Assembly (NCBI GenBank): GCA_045593405.1
Contig: JAZNWN010000014.1
Coordinates: 1 to 64,000 of the forward strand
Source of the DNA: UMGS1933 sp045593405
GTDB taxonomy: Bacteria > Bacillota > Clostridia > TANB77 > CAG-508
Length of the DNA: 64,000 nucleotides
Direction: 5' to 3'
Positions 43,317-52,373 of this stretch are shown one piece after another. Every line of letters starts with the position of its first letter. Within the stretch, counting starts at the first letter, position 1. The translations under genes and the position numbers were made by a program. Under the pieces are notes generated by a model that searched no databases, was not told the DNA's origin, and saw only the letters and a list, made by a program, of their open reading frames with translations.

Positions 43317-43580
43317 ATGACAAAGGAAAGAAAACAAGAAGTTATTAACGCTTTCAAAAGAGAAGAAAACGATACTGGATCTTCAGAAGTTCAAATAGCT
43401 CTTTTAACAGAAAGAATTAATGAACTAACAGAACATTTAAAAGTTCACAAAAAAGATAATCACTCTAGAAGAGGATTATTACAAATGGTAGGTAAAAGAA
43501 GAAACTTACTAAACTACTTAGCTAAAAAAGACTTAGAAAAATATAGAGAAGTAGTAGAAAAATTAAATCTAAGAAAATAA
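43317..43580 (+). CDS. rpsO: 30S ribosomal protein S15
   Basis: An 87-residue S15 binding 16S rRNA helix 22. Motifs: FKREENDTGSSEVQIALLTE, LTEHLKVHKKDNHSRRGLL and VGKRRNLLNYLAKKD. TAGGAGG is 8 nt before the ATG. Next gene is pnp, the usual rpsO-pnp pair, but a terminator and REP separate them. Confidence 0.97.
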   Translation: MTKERKQEVINAFKREENDTGSSEVQIALLTERINELTEHLKVHKKDNHSRRGLLQMVGKRRNLLNYLAKKDLEKYREVVEKLNLRK

Positions 43581-43589
43581 AACATTAGG

Positions 43590-43616
43590 GGCGGATAGAT
43601 ATATTCCGCCTTTTTT
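43590..43616 (+). terminator. Terminator after rpsO
   Basis: GGCGGA and TCCGCC with an A/T loop and T6. Confidence 0.85.
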
Positions 43617-43626
43617 GTAGGGGAAT

Positions 43627-43678
43627 TGTAGGGGCTAGTCTTGACTAGCCCGCCGGTCGGTCAAGACCGACCCCTACA
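43627..43678. repeat. Double REP-like palindrome between rpsO and pnp
   Basis: TGTAGGGGCTAGTC-TT-GACTAGCCC followed by GGTCGGTC-AA-GACCGACC and CCTACA: two hairpins inside an outer TGTAGGGG/CCCCTACA pair. The only such double unit seen. Confidence 0.85.
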
Positions 43679-43827
43679 GTATTAAAAAAACCGAATAAAT
43701 ATGTTAATTAAATACAATATTAGAAATATAGTAGCTTGTATAATATGTTTAAAAAATAAACATATTATAGAGGTTACTAATTCGAAGATTGTATTTGAAT
43801 TATAAAAAATTTAAGGAGGAATTAATT

Positions 43828-45936
43828 ATGTTTAAATCTTATTCAATGGAATTAGCAGGAAGAACTTTAAGCATAGAAACAGGAAAATTAGCAGGACTAG
43901 CTAATGGACACGTATTAGTAAGATACGGAGAAACAGTTGTAATGGTAAATGTTACAGCATCTAAAGAACCAAAAGAAGGAATAGACTTTTTCCCATTATC
44001 AGTAGATTATGAAGAAAAAATGTATTCAGTAGGAAGAATACCAGGAGGATTTACAAGAAGAGAAGGTAAAGCAGCAGATAAAGCAATACTTGTATCAAGA
44101 GCAATAGATAGACCAATAAGACCATTATTTCCAAAAGACTTCAGAAATGATGTAGTAGTTGTTGCAACAGTATTATCTGTAGAACCAGATAATGAACCAG
44201 ATTTTTGTGCAATGATAGGAGCATCAGCAGCACTTTCAATATCTGATATACCATTTGGAGGACCAACAGCAGCAGTAAAAGTAGGATGTGTTGATGGAGA
44301 ACTAGTTATTAACCCAACACTAGAACAAAGAGAAAAAAGCACATTAAGACTAACAGTTGCAGGAACGGTAGACAAAGTTGCAATGATAGAAGCTGGTGCA
44401 GATGAAATGCCAGATGAACAAATGTTGGATGCAATAAAATTTGGACATGAAGAAATCAAAAAAATATGTGAATTTATTGCAAAAATTAGAGATGAAATTG
44501 GAAAACCAAAATTTGAATATAAATCATTTGAAGTTGACCATGATATTTATGAAGAAATTGAAAAAGAATTCTATGATAGAATGTATGTAGATGTACAAGC
44601 AGTTGACAAAGAAGTAAGAGACGCTAACATGGACAAAATTGCTGAAGATGTAAAAGCATATTTTGTAGAAAAATATGGAGAAGAAAAAGCAGAAGATGAA
44701 AAACAAAATATAGCAGATTCTTTATATAAATTAGAAAAAAAATGCGTAAGAGCAATGATTTATAATGAACATAAAAGACCAGACGGAAGAGCAATAGACG
44801 AAATAAGACCACTTTCATGTGAAGTTGGATTACTTCCAAGAGTACATGGTAGTGCAGTATTTACAAGAGGTCAAACTCAAGTAATGTCAATTGCAACACT
44901 AGGAATGACAAGTGAAGAACAAATACTAGATGGATTAGACGAAGAAAAAACAAAAAGATATTTACATCAATATAATTTCCCTGGATATAGTGTAGGAGAA
45001 GCTAAAACATCTCGTGGACCAGGAAGAAGAGAAGTGGGACATGGAGCATTAGCTGAAAAAGCATTAGTTCCAGTAATTCCATCAAAAGAAGAGTTCCCAT
45101 ATACAATAAGAGTTGTATCTGAAGTTGTAAGTTCAAATGGTTCAACATCACAAGCAAGTATATGTGGAAGTACTTTGGCATTAATGGATGCAGGTGTTCC
45201 AATTAAAAGACCAGTTGCAGGAATATCAACAGGACTTGTTACAAGCCCAGAAAATCCAGATGATTATGTAATGCTTACCGATATTCAAGGATTAGAAGAT
45301 TTCTTTGGAGATATGGACTTTAAAGTAGCAGGAACAGAAAAAGGTATTACAGCAATACAAGTAGATATTAAAGTGGATGGATTAACATACAAAATTATAG
45401 AAGAAGCATTTGCTAGAACTAAAAAAGCAAGACAATATATATTAGACGAAATAATGTTAAAACAAATTGCAGAGCCTAGAGCAGAAGTTTCAAAATATGC
45501 ACCAAAAATGTTAACAATGCAAATTAAACCAGAAAAAATAAAAGATGTAATTGGTTCTGGTGGAAAAGTAATAAACAAAATCATCGAAGAAACAGGAGTA
45601 AAAATAGACATAGATGAAGACGGAAGTGTGTTTATTGCTGGAATGGACAATGAAATGGCAAAAAAAGCATACTCTATTATTGAAAAAATTGTAAGAGATA
45701 TAGAGGTGGGAGAATTCTACGAAGGAACTGTAACAAAAATAATGCCATTTGGAGCATTTGTTGATTTAGGTGGAGGAAAAGAAGGATTACTTCATATATC
45801 AAAAATATCTAAAGAAAGAATTGAAAAAGTAGAAGATGTTCTTTCAGAGGGAGATACAATTATAGTTAAAGTATTAGACATAGACAATCAAGGAAAGATT
45901 AGCTTAAAGAAAGTGGGAGAACAAACAGAAGAATAG
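43828..45936 (+). CDS. pnp: Polynucleotide phosphorylase
   Basis: A 702-residue 3'-5' exoribonuclease of the degradosome; ATG at 43828 with AAGGAGG, the frame being open from 43789. Two RNase PH domains (GETVVMVNVTASKEP, GRIPGGFTRREGK, RPLFPKDF; then RGQTQVMSIATLG, RREVGHGALAEKAL, SNGSTSQASICGSTLALMDA), a helical linker, KH (KDVIGSGGKVINKIIEETG) and S1 (GTVTKIMPFGAFVDLGGGKE). Full length. Confidence 0.97.
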   Translation: MFKSYSMELAGRTLSIETGKLAGLANGHVLVRYGETVVMVNVTASKEPKEGIDFFPLSVDYEEKMYSVGRIPGGFTRREGKAADKAILVSRAIDRPIRPLFPKDFRNDVVVVATVLSVEPDNEPDFCAMIGASAALSISDIPFGGPTAAVKVGCVDGELVINPTLEQREKSTLRLTVAGTVDKVAMIEAGADEMPDEQMLDAIKFGHEEIKKICEFIAKIRDEIGKPKFEYKSFEVDHDIYEEIEKEFYDRMYVDVQAVDKEVRDANMDKIAEDVKAYFVEKYGEEKAEDEKQNIADSLYKLEKKCVRAMIYNEHKRPDGRAIDEIRPLSCEVGLLPRVHGSAVFTRGQTQVMSIATLGMTSEEQILDGLDEEKTKRYLHQYNFPGYSVGEAKTSRGPGRREVGHGALAEKALVPVIPSKEEFPYTIRVVSEVVSSNGSTSQASICGSTLALMDAGVPIKRPVAGISTGLVTSPENPDDYVMLTDIQGLEDFFGDMDFKVAGTEKGITAIQVDIKVDGLTYKIIEEAFARTKKARQYILDEIMLKQIAEPRAEVSKYAPKMLTMQIKPEKIKDVIGSGGKVINKIIEETGVKIDIDEDGSVFIAGMDNEMAKKAYSIIEKIVRDIEVGEFYEGTVTKIMPFGAFVDLGGGKEGLLHISKISKERIEKVEDVLSEGDTIIVKVLDIDNQGKISLKKVGEQTEE

Positions 45937-45955
45937 TTTATTATTGTAAAATATG

Positions 45956-46036
45956 TAGGGGCTAGGCATTCTCAGTAACCCGTAAAATAATGTTTTATTT
46001 GTTTTCGGATTATCTTAGGGATGCCAGCCCCTATGT
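45956..46036. repeat. REP-like long-spaced inverted repeat after pnp
   Basis: TGTAGGGGCTAGGCAT at the left and ATGCCAGCCCCTATG at the right enclose about 50 nt, including CGGATTATCTTAGGG. Confidence 0.65.
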
Positions 46037-46173
46037 TATTTCATAAAAATAATTTTTGATTTATTTAAACAAAAAATCTTCCAAATCTTGCATAATTTGT
46101 AAAAATATAGTATAATACAAAATGGACATTAAACGGGAATAAAATACATATAATAAATTAAAGGAGTAAAAAA

Positions 46174-47400
46174 ATGAAATATTTAAATGTATTGCAACAA
46201 GCAATAGTATTTATAATAACAATTTTTTGGATTTATAATATTGGAATTAGTGTATGTTCTTTAATAAAATTTAAAGATAAACCTTTAAAAATTAATAAAA
46301 AACACAGATTTATGGCTATAATACCAGCACATAACGAAGCAGCAGTTGTAGCAAATTTAGTAAAGAGTTTAAGAGCACAAAATTATCCAAAAGAATTATT
46401 AGATATTTATGTTATAGCAGATAATTGTACAGATAATACAGCAGAAATTGCAAGAAATGCAGGAGCTATTGTATATGAAAGATTTGACTCTACTAAAAAA
46501 ACAAAAGGTTATGCAATGCAATGGTTTTTAAAACAAAAAATAGAAGAAGATGCACCTTATGATGCTTTTTGTGTATTTGATGCTGATAACGTTGTAATGC
46601 CAGATTTTATAAAAAATATGAATAAAAAACTTTGTCAAGGTGAAGAAGTTGTTCAAGGTTATAGAGATATAAAAAACCCAACAGACAACTGGATTACAGC
46701 AGGATATGCACTATTCTACTGGACAATGCATAGATTTTATCATTTGGCAAGATATAATGTAGGGCTTTCTCCACTATTAAATGGAACAGGCTTCATGGTT
46801 AAATTTGATGTAATAAAACCAAATGGATGGCAAACAGAGACTTTAACAGAAGATATTGAATTTTCATTAATAAATATGTGCCAAGGAAGAAAATTAGGTT
46901 GGGCAACTGATGCAGTGGTTTTTGATGAACAACCAACAGGATTCAAACAATCTTGGACACAAAGAATGAGATGGTCAGTAGGGCATATTCAATGTTTCAA
47001 AATATATACAAAACAATTAGCAAAAAATGCAATAAAAAATAGAAAATTAGTTACATTTGATGGATTTTTGTATTTAATGGGGATGCCATTATTAGTAATA
47101 ACATTATCATTATTGTTATTAAATTTTGTAATATTTTCAGGTCATGGAATGACAGGAGTAGAACTTGTATGGAGTATTGGAAGATATTTATTTGCAACAT
47201 TTTTAATGACACCACTTTCAGCAGCATTTGCAATGATATTAGATAAAAGAAAAATAAAACCAATGTTAAAGGGATTGCTTTGTTATCCAGCATTTATGGG
47301 CTCATGGATATTGATAAATATCAAAGCTTTAATAAAACCAAATACAACTTGGGAAAAAATAGAACATGTAAGAAGTATAGATGTAAAAGAATTGTCATAA
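46174..47400 (+). CDS. Family 2 membrane glycosyltransferase
   Basis: A 408-residue processive-type GT2. One N-terminal helix, then the GT-A domain: IIPAHNEAAVVANLVKSL, IADNCTDNTAEIAR, FDADNVVMPDF (DxD), TEDIEFSL and QRMRWSVGHIQ (the QxxRW acceptor motif). Three or four helices follow. This layout resembles poly-GlcNAc/cellulose synthase-like enzymes. AAAGGAG precedes the ATG. The polymer cannot be told. Confidence 0.87.
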   Translation: MKYLNVLQQAIVFIITIFWIYNIGISVCSLIKFKDKPLKINKKHRFMAIIPAHNEAAVVANLVKSLRAQNYPKELLDIYVIADNCTDNTAEIARNAGAIVYERFDSTKKTKGYAMQWFLKQKIEEDAPYDAFCVFDADNVVMPDFIKNMNKKLCQGEEVVQGYRDIKNPTDNWITAGYALFYWTMHRFYHLARYNVGLSPLLNGTGFMVKFDVIKPNGWQTETLTEDIEFSLINMCQGRKLGWATDAVVFDEQPTGFKQSWTQRMRWSVGHIQCFKIYTKQLAKNAIKNRKLVTFDGFLYLMGMPLLVITLSLLLLNFVIFSGHGMTGVELVWSIGRYLFATFLMTPLSAAFAMILDKRKIKPMLKGLLCYPAFMGSWILINIKALIKPNTTWEKIEHVRSIDVKELS

Positions 47401-47403
47401 AAT

Positions 47404-47440
47404 TAAAACCTTCGTTTCTTTTTGAAATGGAGGTTTTATT
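47404..47440 (+). terminator. Terminator after the glycosyltransferase
   Basis: AAAACCT-TC-TTTC pairs with GAAA-GG-AGGTTTT around TTTTT. Confidence 0.78.
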
Positions 47441-47447
47441 ATGTTTG

Positions 47448-47513
47448 TGTAGGGATCGCACCCCAGAGCGACCCGAATAAAGGTTTAACATATTTGAAAG
47501 CTGCGTCCCCTAC
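47448..47513. repeat. REP-like unit with distal half-site
   Basis: TGTAGGGATCGC-ACCCC-AGAGCGACCCG (47448-47475), then an inverted half CGTCCCCTACA ending at 47513. Confidence 0.7.
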
Positions 47514-47615
47514 AAGAATAAAATAAATTTAAACACATAAATCATTTAATAAAAACTAGTGACATTTTTATTTTTAAATGATATAATTTGTTCATTAATT
47601 AAATAGGTGATGAAT

Positions 47616-48476
47616 ATGATAATAGATAAGCTTGTAGAAGCGAGAATAAAAACATATGCATTTGTTGGTCCATCTGGAACAGGGAAAAGCTATAGAGCTC
47701 AAATGGTTGCGGCAGAGAGAGGTATAAAATATATTATAGATGATGGTTTGCTTATAAATGATACCAAAGTAGTTGCAGGAGAATCTGCAAAAAAGGCTCC
47801 AACAAAAATTGAAACAATAAAAAAAGCATTATTTACAAATGAAAAAGATGTACTAGAAATAAAAAAAGCATTTGTGAAATATATGCCTGACAGTATTTTG
47901 ATTCTTGGGACATCTGATAATATGGTAGAAAAAATCAGAATAAATTTAGGACTTCGTGAATTTACTGAAATTATATATATTAATGATGTCGCAACAGAAG
48001 AAGAAATTGAAGAAGCAAGAAGAATGAGAAAAGTAGAAGGAAAACATGTAATTCCAGTACCTACTTTTGAAATAAAAAAAGATTTTTCAGGTTATATTTT
48101 AGATCCTTTACAAATTTTTAAGTCTAAAGGAAAAAATAGCAAACCATATATAGCTGAAAAATCAATTATAAGACCAACATTTAGTTATTTAGGTAATTAT
48201 AAAATATCAGATACAGTTTTTAAACAAATCATAGAATATTTAAGTGAAAAAGCAGAATTTATATACAAAATAAATAGAACGAGAGTAGAAACAACTGAAG
48301 TGGGAGTTAGTATATATATAGAAGTTATAATAAACTATGGTTATGATATAGTAAAATGTTTAACAGATTTCAAGAAAAAAACTAAACGTGAAATTGAAAA
48401 TTTAACAGCTATGAATGTAGATAATATTGAAATTGTGGCAAAAGGAATACAAATGCCAGAAGAAGGGGAGAAATAG
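47616..48476 (+). CDS. P-loop protein with C-terminal Asp23-like domain
   Basis: A 286-residue protein; ATG at 47616 with AGGTG upstream (GTG 47607 and ATG 47610 also in frame). Walker A is FVGPSGTGKSYRAQMVA (about 16-30); VVAGESAKKAP and SILILGTSDNMVEKI follow as in AAA-like ATPases. After residue 180 comes FSYLGNYKISDTVFKQIIEY and then VSIYIEVIINYGYDIVKCLT, resembling Asp23/Gls24 alkaline-shock domains. It ends 2 nt before cmk and is co-transcribed. Function unknown. Confidence 0.72.
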   Translation: MIIDKLVEARIKTYAFVGPSGTGKSYRAQMVAAERGIKYIIDDGLLINDTKVVAGESAKKAPTKIETIKKALFTNEKDVLEIKKAFVKYMPDSILILGTSDNMVEKIRINLGLREFTEIIYINDVATEEEIEEARRMRKVEGKHVIPVPTFEIKKDFSGYILDPLQIFKSKGKNSKPYIAEKSIIRPTFSYLGNYKISDTVFKQIIEYLSEKAEFIYKINRTRVETTEVGVSIYIEVIINYGYDIVKCLTDFKKKTKREIENLTAMNVDNIEIVAKGIQMPEEGEK

Positions 48477-48478
48477 AA

Positions 48479-49144
48479 ATGTCATTTATTGTAGGAATTG
48501 ATGGACCAGCTGGAAGCGGAAAAGGAACAGTAACAAAAATTATTGCGAATAAATTAGGATTAACGAATATTGATACTGGGATAACATATAGATGTGTTGC
48601 TCTAAAATGTTTAAATAATAAAATAAAATTAGAAGAAAAAGAAAAAATAATTGAAGTGGCAAATAATATAAATATTTCAATAGATAATACAATAGATGGA
48701 GACATAGTATACTTAGAAGGTAAAAATGTCACAAAAGAAATAAGGTCAAAAGAGGTAACAGGCATTGTGTCACAAGTGTCATCTATAAAAGAAGTTAGAT
48801 TTGCAATGGTAGAATTACAAAGAAAACTAGCAGAAGGTAAAGACATAATAATGGAAGGAAGAGATATTTGTACATATGTTTTTCCAAATGCAGATGTAAA
48901 AATTTATTTAGATGCTTCAATAGAAGAAAGAGCAAATAGAAGATATAAAGAAATGCAAGAAAAAGGTGTGAATATAACATTTGAAGAAGTAAGAAATAAT
49001 ATAGAGATGAGAGATGCAAACGATAAAGCAAAAGAAGTAGGTGCTTTAAAGCTTGCACCAGATAGTATAATAGTGGATACAACAGATAAGACAATTAATG
49101 AGGTTGTGCAAGAAATTATTAATGTAATAAAAGAAAAATATTAA
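48479..49144 (+). CDS. cmk: Cytidylate kinase
   Basis: A 221-residue (d)CMP kinase. GIDGPAGSGKGTVTKIIANKL is the P-loop; NIDTGITYRCVALK, EGRDICTYVFPNADVKIYLDA, RYKEMQEKG and NDKAKEVGALKLAPDSI are family blocks. The DTGAMYR of most members is DTGITYR here. plsC follows after repeat copy C, a common cmk-plsC order. Confidence 0.95.
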   Translation: MSFIVGIDGPAGSGKGTVTKIIANKLGLTNIDTGITYRCVALKCLNNKIKLEEKEKIIEVANNINISIDNTIDGDIVYLEGKNVTKEIRSKEVTGIVSQVSSIKEVRFAMVELQRKLAEGKDIIMEGRDICTYVFPNADVKIYLDASIEERANRRYKEMQEKGVNITFEEVRNNIEMRDANDKAKEVGALKLAPDSIIVDTTDKTINEVVQEIINVIKEKY

Positions 49145-49151
49145 TTACCAA

Positions 49152-49301
49152 TAGTCCGCCAAATCTCGTCGGTGTTATATATTTTATTTTTGTCGCTGCC
49201 CCATCCAAGAAAATGTAATTCACTTACGTTCAAACATTTTCTAAGGCGGTTACCCCGGAGTTGCTCAAAAAATAAAATATATAAGCACCTGCGTTTGGCT
49301 A
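49152..49301 (+). repeat. ~150-bp structured dispersed repeat, copy C
   Basis: Nearly identical to copy B: AGTCCGCC, ATCTCGTCGG, TATATAT, then CGCTGCCCCATCCAAG, the AGAAAATGT/ACATTTTCT hairpin, GGCGGTTACCCCGGA and ATATATAAGCACCTGCG. Sits 8 nt after cmk. Confidence 0.88.
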
Positions 49302-49341
49302 CAATATCACATTATTGATATTATTTTTTGAAAGGAATAGA

Positions 49342-49926
49342 ATGGTTATGAGAAAATTTTTAAAAGGGATTTTTTGGTTTATTTCAATACTTATATATAG
49401 AATAAAAATAAATGGAAAAGAAAATATTCCAGAAGAAGGAGCTGCGCTTATTTGCCCAAATCATGTTCATGGGTTAGATTCTGTAGTAGTTGTTGTACAT
49501 GCAAAAAGGAAAATAAATGTACTTGCTAAGGAAGAATTGTTTAAAAACAAAGTTCTAAATTGGCTTGGAAAGGTTTTTGGAGCTTATCCTGTAAAACAAA
49601 ATAGTGCAGATTTAGGTGCAATAAAAACATCTCTAAAAATATTAAAAAACAAGGAATTACTTCTAATTTTTCCAGAAGGAACAAGAAAAGGATTGGAAAA
49701 AGGAAGACCTGTAAAAAATGGATCAATTACAATTGCAGTAAAAGCAGGAGTTCCAATAGTTCCAATTGGTATAAAAGGAAATTTTAAAATTTTTAGTAAG
49801 ATTATTCTAAATATAGGAAAACCAATGTATTTTAATGAATATAAGGAACAAATAAGTGATAAAGAAGTGCTATCAAAATTAACTAAAGAATTAATGGATG
49901 AAATTGTTAGATTAAGAGATATGTAA
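49342..49926 (+). CDS. plsC: 1-acyl-sn-glycerol-3-phosphate acyltransferase
   Basis: A 194-residue LPA acyltransferase of phospholipid synthesis; ATG at 49342, 6 nt after GAAAGG (49348 is an alternative). N-terminal membrane helix, then CPNHVHGLDS (HxxxxD), FGAYPVKQNSAD, IFPEGTRKG and VPIVPIGIKG, the four PlsC blocks. Confidence 0.9.
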   Translation: MVMRKFLKGIFWFISILIYRIKINGKENIPEEGAALICPNHVHGLDSVVVVVHAKRKINVLAKEELFKNKVLNWLGKVFGAYPVKQNSADLGAIKTSLKILKNKELLLIFPEGTRKGLEKGRPVKNGSITIAVKAGVPIVPIGIKGNFKIFSKIILNIGKPMYFNEYKEQISDKEVLSKLTKELMDEIVRLRDM

Positions 49927-49936
49927 AAAAAGGATA

Positions 49937-49962
49937 ATACCCCTAGCGTTAGCTAGGGGTAT
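49937..49962. terminator. Terminator between plsC and reverse cassette
   Basis: ATACCCCTAGC-GTTA-GCTAGGGGTAT, an 11-bp perfect stem. Confidence 0.85.
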
Positions 49963-49991
49963 TTGCACCAAATATGGTGACATGTGTGAGG

Positions 49992-50225
49992 TTATTCTTC
50001 CTCTTCATTTTCCGGTTCCGGTGCTCTAGGAATGCCTCTGGAGAACCGACCTGCAAACCATATGGTATAGCTAATTGCCAATACCGCAATGGTTCCCAGT
50101 GTAGCCAGCTTCCAGTCCACCGTCAGGTGGGTGCTGCCTACCCATGCGCCTGCAAAGAATAAAATTACCAAGCAGACGAAGATAAGGATGGCCCGGGAAA
50201 TTTTGTAAAGGGGTGTGTTTCTCAT
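49992..50225 (-). CDS. 77-residue cassette membrane protein, GC-richer than host
   Basis: Starts at 50225 (minus) with TTGGAGG upstream. Two helices (AILIFVCLVILFFAGAWVG and LATLGTIAVLAISYTIWFAG) and an acidic tail EPENEEEE. It has two in-frame CGG codons (ISRAIL and AGRFSRG); a +1 shift at the first would end the protein within ten codons. Codons GCC, CTG, GTG, ACC contrast with all neighbours. No family recognised. Confidence 0.62.
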   Translation of the reverse strand: MRNTPLYKISRAILIFVCLVILFFAGAWVGSTHLTVDWKLATLGTIAVLAISYTIWFAGRFSRGIPRAPEPENEEEE

Positions 50226-50273
50226 GTTGTATACCTCCAAATTTTTTTTTAATCTTTCGATTAAACTAAATAT

Positions 50274-50302
50274 ATTATAGCAAATACTCATATAAAAGTC
50301 AA
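50274..50302 (-). promoter_or_regulatory. Consensus promoter of reverse cassette gene
   Basis: On the minus strand TTGACT (50302-50297), 17-nt spacer, TATAAT (50279-50274). Confidence 0.82.
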
Positions 50303-50391
50303 ATTTTGCTTGACATGAAGCTTTAAAATAGAGTATAATTAATTGTTGCTTTAATATAAATTATAATAATTAATAAAAGGGGAAAATAGAA

Positions 50392-52212
50392 ATGATTAAT
50401 GAAAAAATAAGAAATGTTGCTATAATTGCACACGTTGACCATGGTAAAACAACTTTGGTTGATAGCTTACTTAAACAAAGTGGTACATTTAGAAGTAATG
50501 AACAAGTAGATGATAGAGTAATGGATTCAAATGACATTGAAAAAGAAAGAGGAATAACAATACTTGCTAAAAATACATCGGTTATGTACAATGATATAAA
50601 AATAAATATTGTAGATACTCCTGGACATGCTGATTTTGGTGGAGAGGTTGAAAGAGTATTAAAAATGGTTGATGGTGTTTTACTTTTAGTAGATGCTTTT
50701 GAAGGTGCAATGCCACAAACAAGGGAAGTATTAAAAAAATCTTTGGCAATGAATTTAAAACCAATAGTTGTTATAAACAAAATTGATAGACCAGGAGCTA
50801 ATCCGGCAAAAGTTATAGACGAGGTTATAGAATTATTTATTGATTTAGGAGCAAATGATGATCAATTAGATTTTCCAATTATCTATGCTTCTGCAAAAAA
50901 TGGAATAGCAAAAATGGATTTAAACGAAGAATCTGATAATGTAAGATGTATTTATGAGACAATAGTAAATATAATCCCAGCACCAAAATGTGAAATAGAT
51001 GGAACTACTCAAATGTTGGTATCTAATATTGATTATGATGACTATCTAGGAAGAATTGGTATAGGAAGAATTGAAAGAGGAACAATTAAATCTGGTATGC
51101 CAATTATGATATGTAAAGCAGATAAAAATATACAAGGAAAAGTTGCAAAATTGTTTACATATTCAGGACTTAAGAAAGTAGAAGTAGAAGAGGCTAAGGC
51201 AGGAGATATTGTTGAATTAACTGGAATGGCAGAAGTTCATATAGGAGATACTTTGTGTGATATAAATAATATAGAAAAAATTCCTTTTGTAGATATAGAT
51301 GAACCAACTGTGTCTATGACTTTCTCTGTAAATAATGGCCCATTAGCAGGAAAGGAAGGAGACTTTGTTACATCAAGACATATTCGTGATAGATTATTTA
51401 AAGAATTAGAGAGAAATGTAAGCTTAAGAGTAAGAGAAACAGATTCTGCTGATAGTTTTGAGGTTTGTGGACGTGGTGAATTACATTTATCAGTTTTAAT
51501 TGAGAATATGAGAAGGGAAGGATTTGAACTTTTAGTTTCAAGACCAAAAGTTATAATAAAAGAAATTGATGGTGTAAAATGTGAACCAATAGAAAAACTA
51601 GTAGTTAATGTGCCAGATGATTCTATTGGAACAGTTATTGAGAAACTAGGTAGACGTAAGGGCGAAATGGTAAATATGGAACCGGCTGAAGCTGGACATA
51701 CAAAAATTGAGTTTAAGATACCTGCAAGGGGAATAATTGGTTATAGAACAGAATTCTTAACAGATACTAAAGGTGAAGGTACAATGAATAGCATTTTTGA
51801 TTCATATGAACCATATAAAGGAGATATTTCTTCAAGAACAAGAGGTGTTTTAGTAGCATTTGAAGCAGGAACATCTGTAACATACGGATTATATAATGCA
51901 CAAGAAAGAGGAGACTTGTTTATTGGAGCAGGTGTTGAAGTATATGAAGGAATGATAGTTGGATTAAATGCAAGAAACGAAGATATTTCTATAAATGTTT
52001 GTAAAGAAAAACATTTAACAAACACAAGAGCATCTGGTTCTGATGATGCACTAAGACTTGTACCACCAATGCAAATGTCATTAGAAAAAGCAATAGAATT
52101 TATTGCAGATGATGAATTAGTAGAAATAACACCAAAAAGCTTAAGATTAAGAAAGAAAATATTAGACTCAAAAACCAGAGAAAGATTAGCAGCAAGAGCA
52201 AAAAAGGAGTAA
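50392..52212 (+). CDS. typA: Ribosome-associated translational GTPase TypA/BipA
   Basis: A 606-residue GTPase. G domain: AHVDHGKTTLVDSLLKQSG, RGITI, DTPGHADFGGEVERVL, NKIDRPGA and SAKNG. Domain II/III (SVNNGPLAGKEGDFVTSRHI) and the BipA-specific C-terminal domain (SDDALRLVPPMQMSLEKAIE) are complete. It acts in ribosome assembly and stress adaptation. AAAAGGGGAAA precedes the ATG. Confidence 0.97.
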   Translation: MINEKIRNVAIIAHVDHGKTTLVDSLLKQSGTFRSNEQVDDRVMDSNDIEKERGITILAKNTSVMYNDIKINIVDTPGHADFGGEVERVLKMVDGVLLLVDAFEGAMPQTREVLKKSLAMNLKPIVVINKIDRPGANPAKVIDEVIELFIDLGANDDQLDFPIIYASAKNGIAKMDLNEESDNVRCIYETIVNIIPAPKCEIDGTTQMLVSNIDYDDYLGRIGIGRIERGTIKSGMPIMICKADKNIQGKVAKLFTYSGLKKVEVEEAKAGDIVELTGMAEVHIGDTLCDINNIEKIPFVDIDEPTVSMTFSVNNGPLAGKEGDFVTSRHIRDRLFKELERNVSLRVRETDSADSFEVCGRGELHLSVLIENMRREGFELLVSRPKVIIKEIDGVKCEPIEKLVVNVPDDSIGTVIEKLGRRKGEMVNMEPAEAGHTKIEFKIPARGIIGYRTEFLTDTKGEGTMNSIFDSYEPYKGDISSRTRGVLVAFEAGTSVTYGLYNAQERGDLFIGAGVEVYEGMIVGLNARNEDISINVCKEKHLTNTRASGSDDALRLVPPMQMSLEKAIEFIADDELVEITPKSLRLRKKILDSKTRERLAARAKKE

Positions 52213-52218
52213 TTTAAC

Positions 52219-52300
52219 TATGTATTTGGTGTTGTGTGTTTGGTTTTTGGGAATACATTAATGTAAAAGAAAATAAAATCCAAATACCAAATTCCAAATA
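52219..52300. repeat. T/G-rich inverted repeat family, copy 2
   Basis: TATTTGGTGTTGTGTGTTTG then GTTTTTGGG on the left, CCAAATACCAAATTCCAAAT on the right, forming an imperfect dyad. Confidence 0.65.
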
Positions 52301-52321
52301 CATTAAAATTAATATTAAAAT

Positions 52322-52349
52322 TGTAGGGGGTTATCCCTACACATTTTTT
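52322..52349 (+). terminator. Terminator before trmR
   Basis: TGTAGGG-GGTTAT-CCCTACA followed by TTTTTT. Confidence 0.8.
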
Positions 52350-52373
52350 ATATATATAAAAGGATGATAAATT

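Noticed and set aside
24580..47513. CRISPR array
   Set aside because: The repeated units are scattered singly over tens of kb, self-complementary, with no regular spacers and no cas genes.
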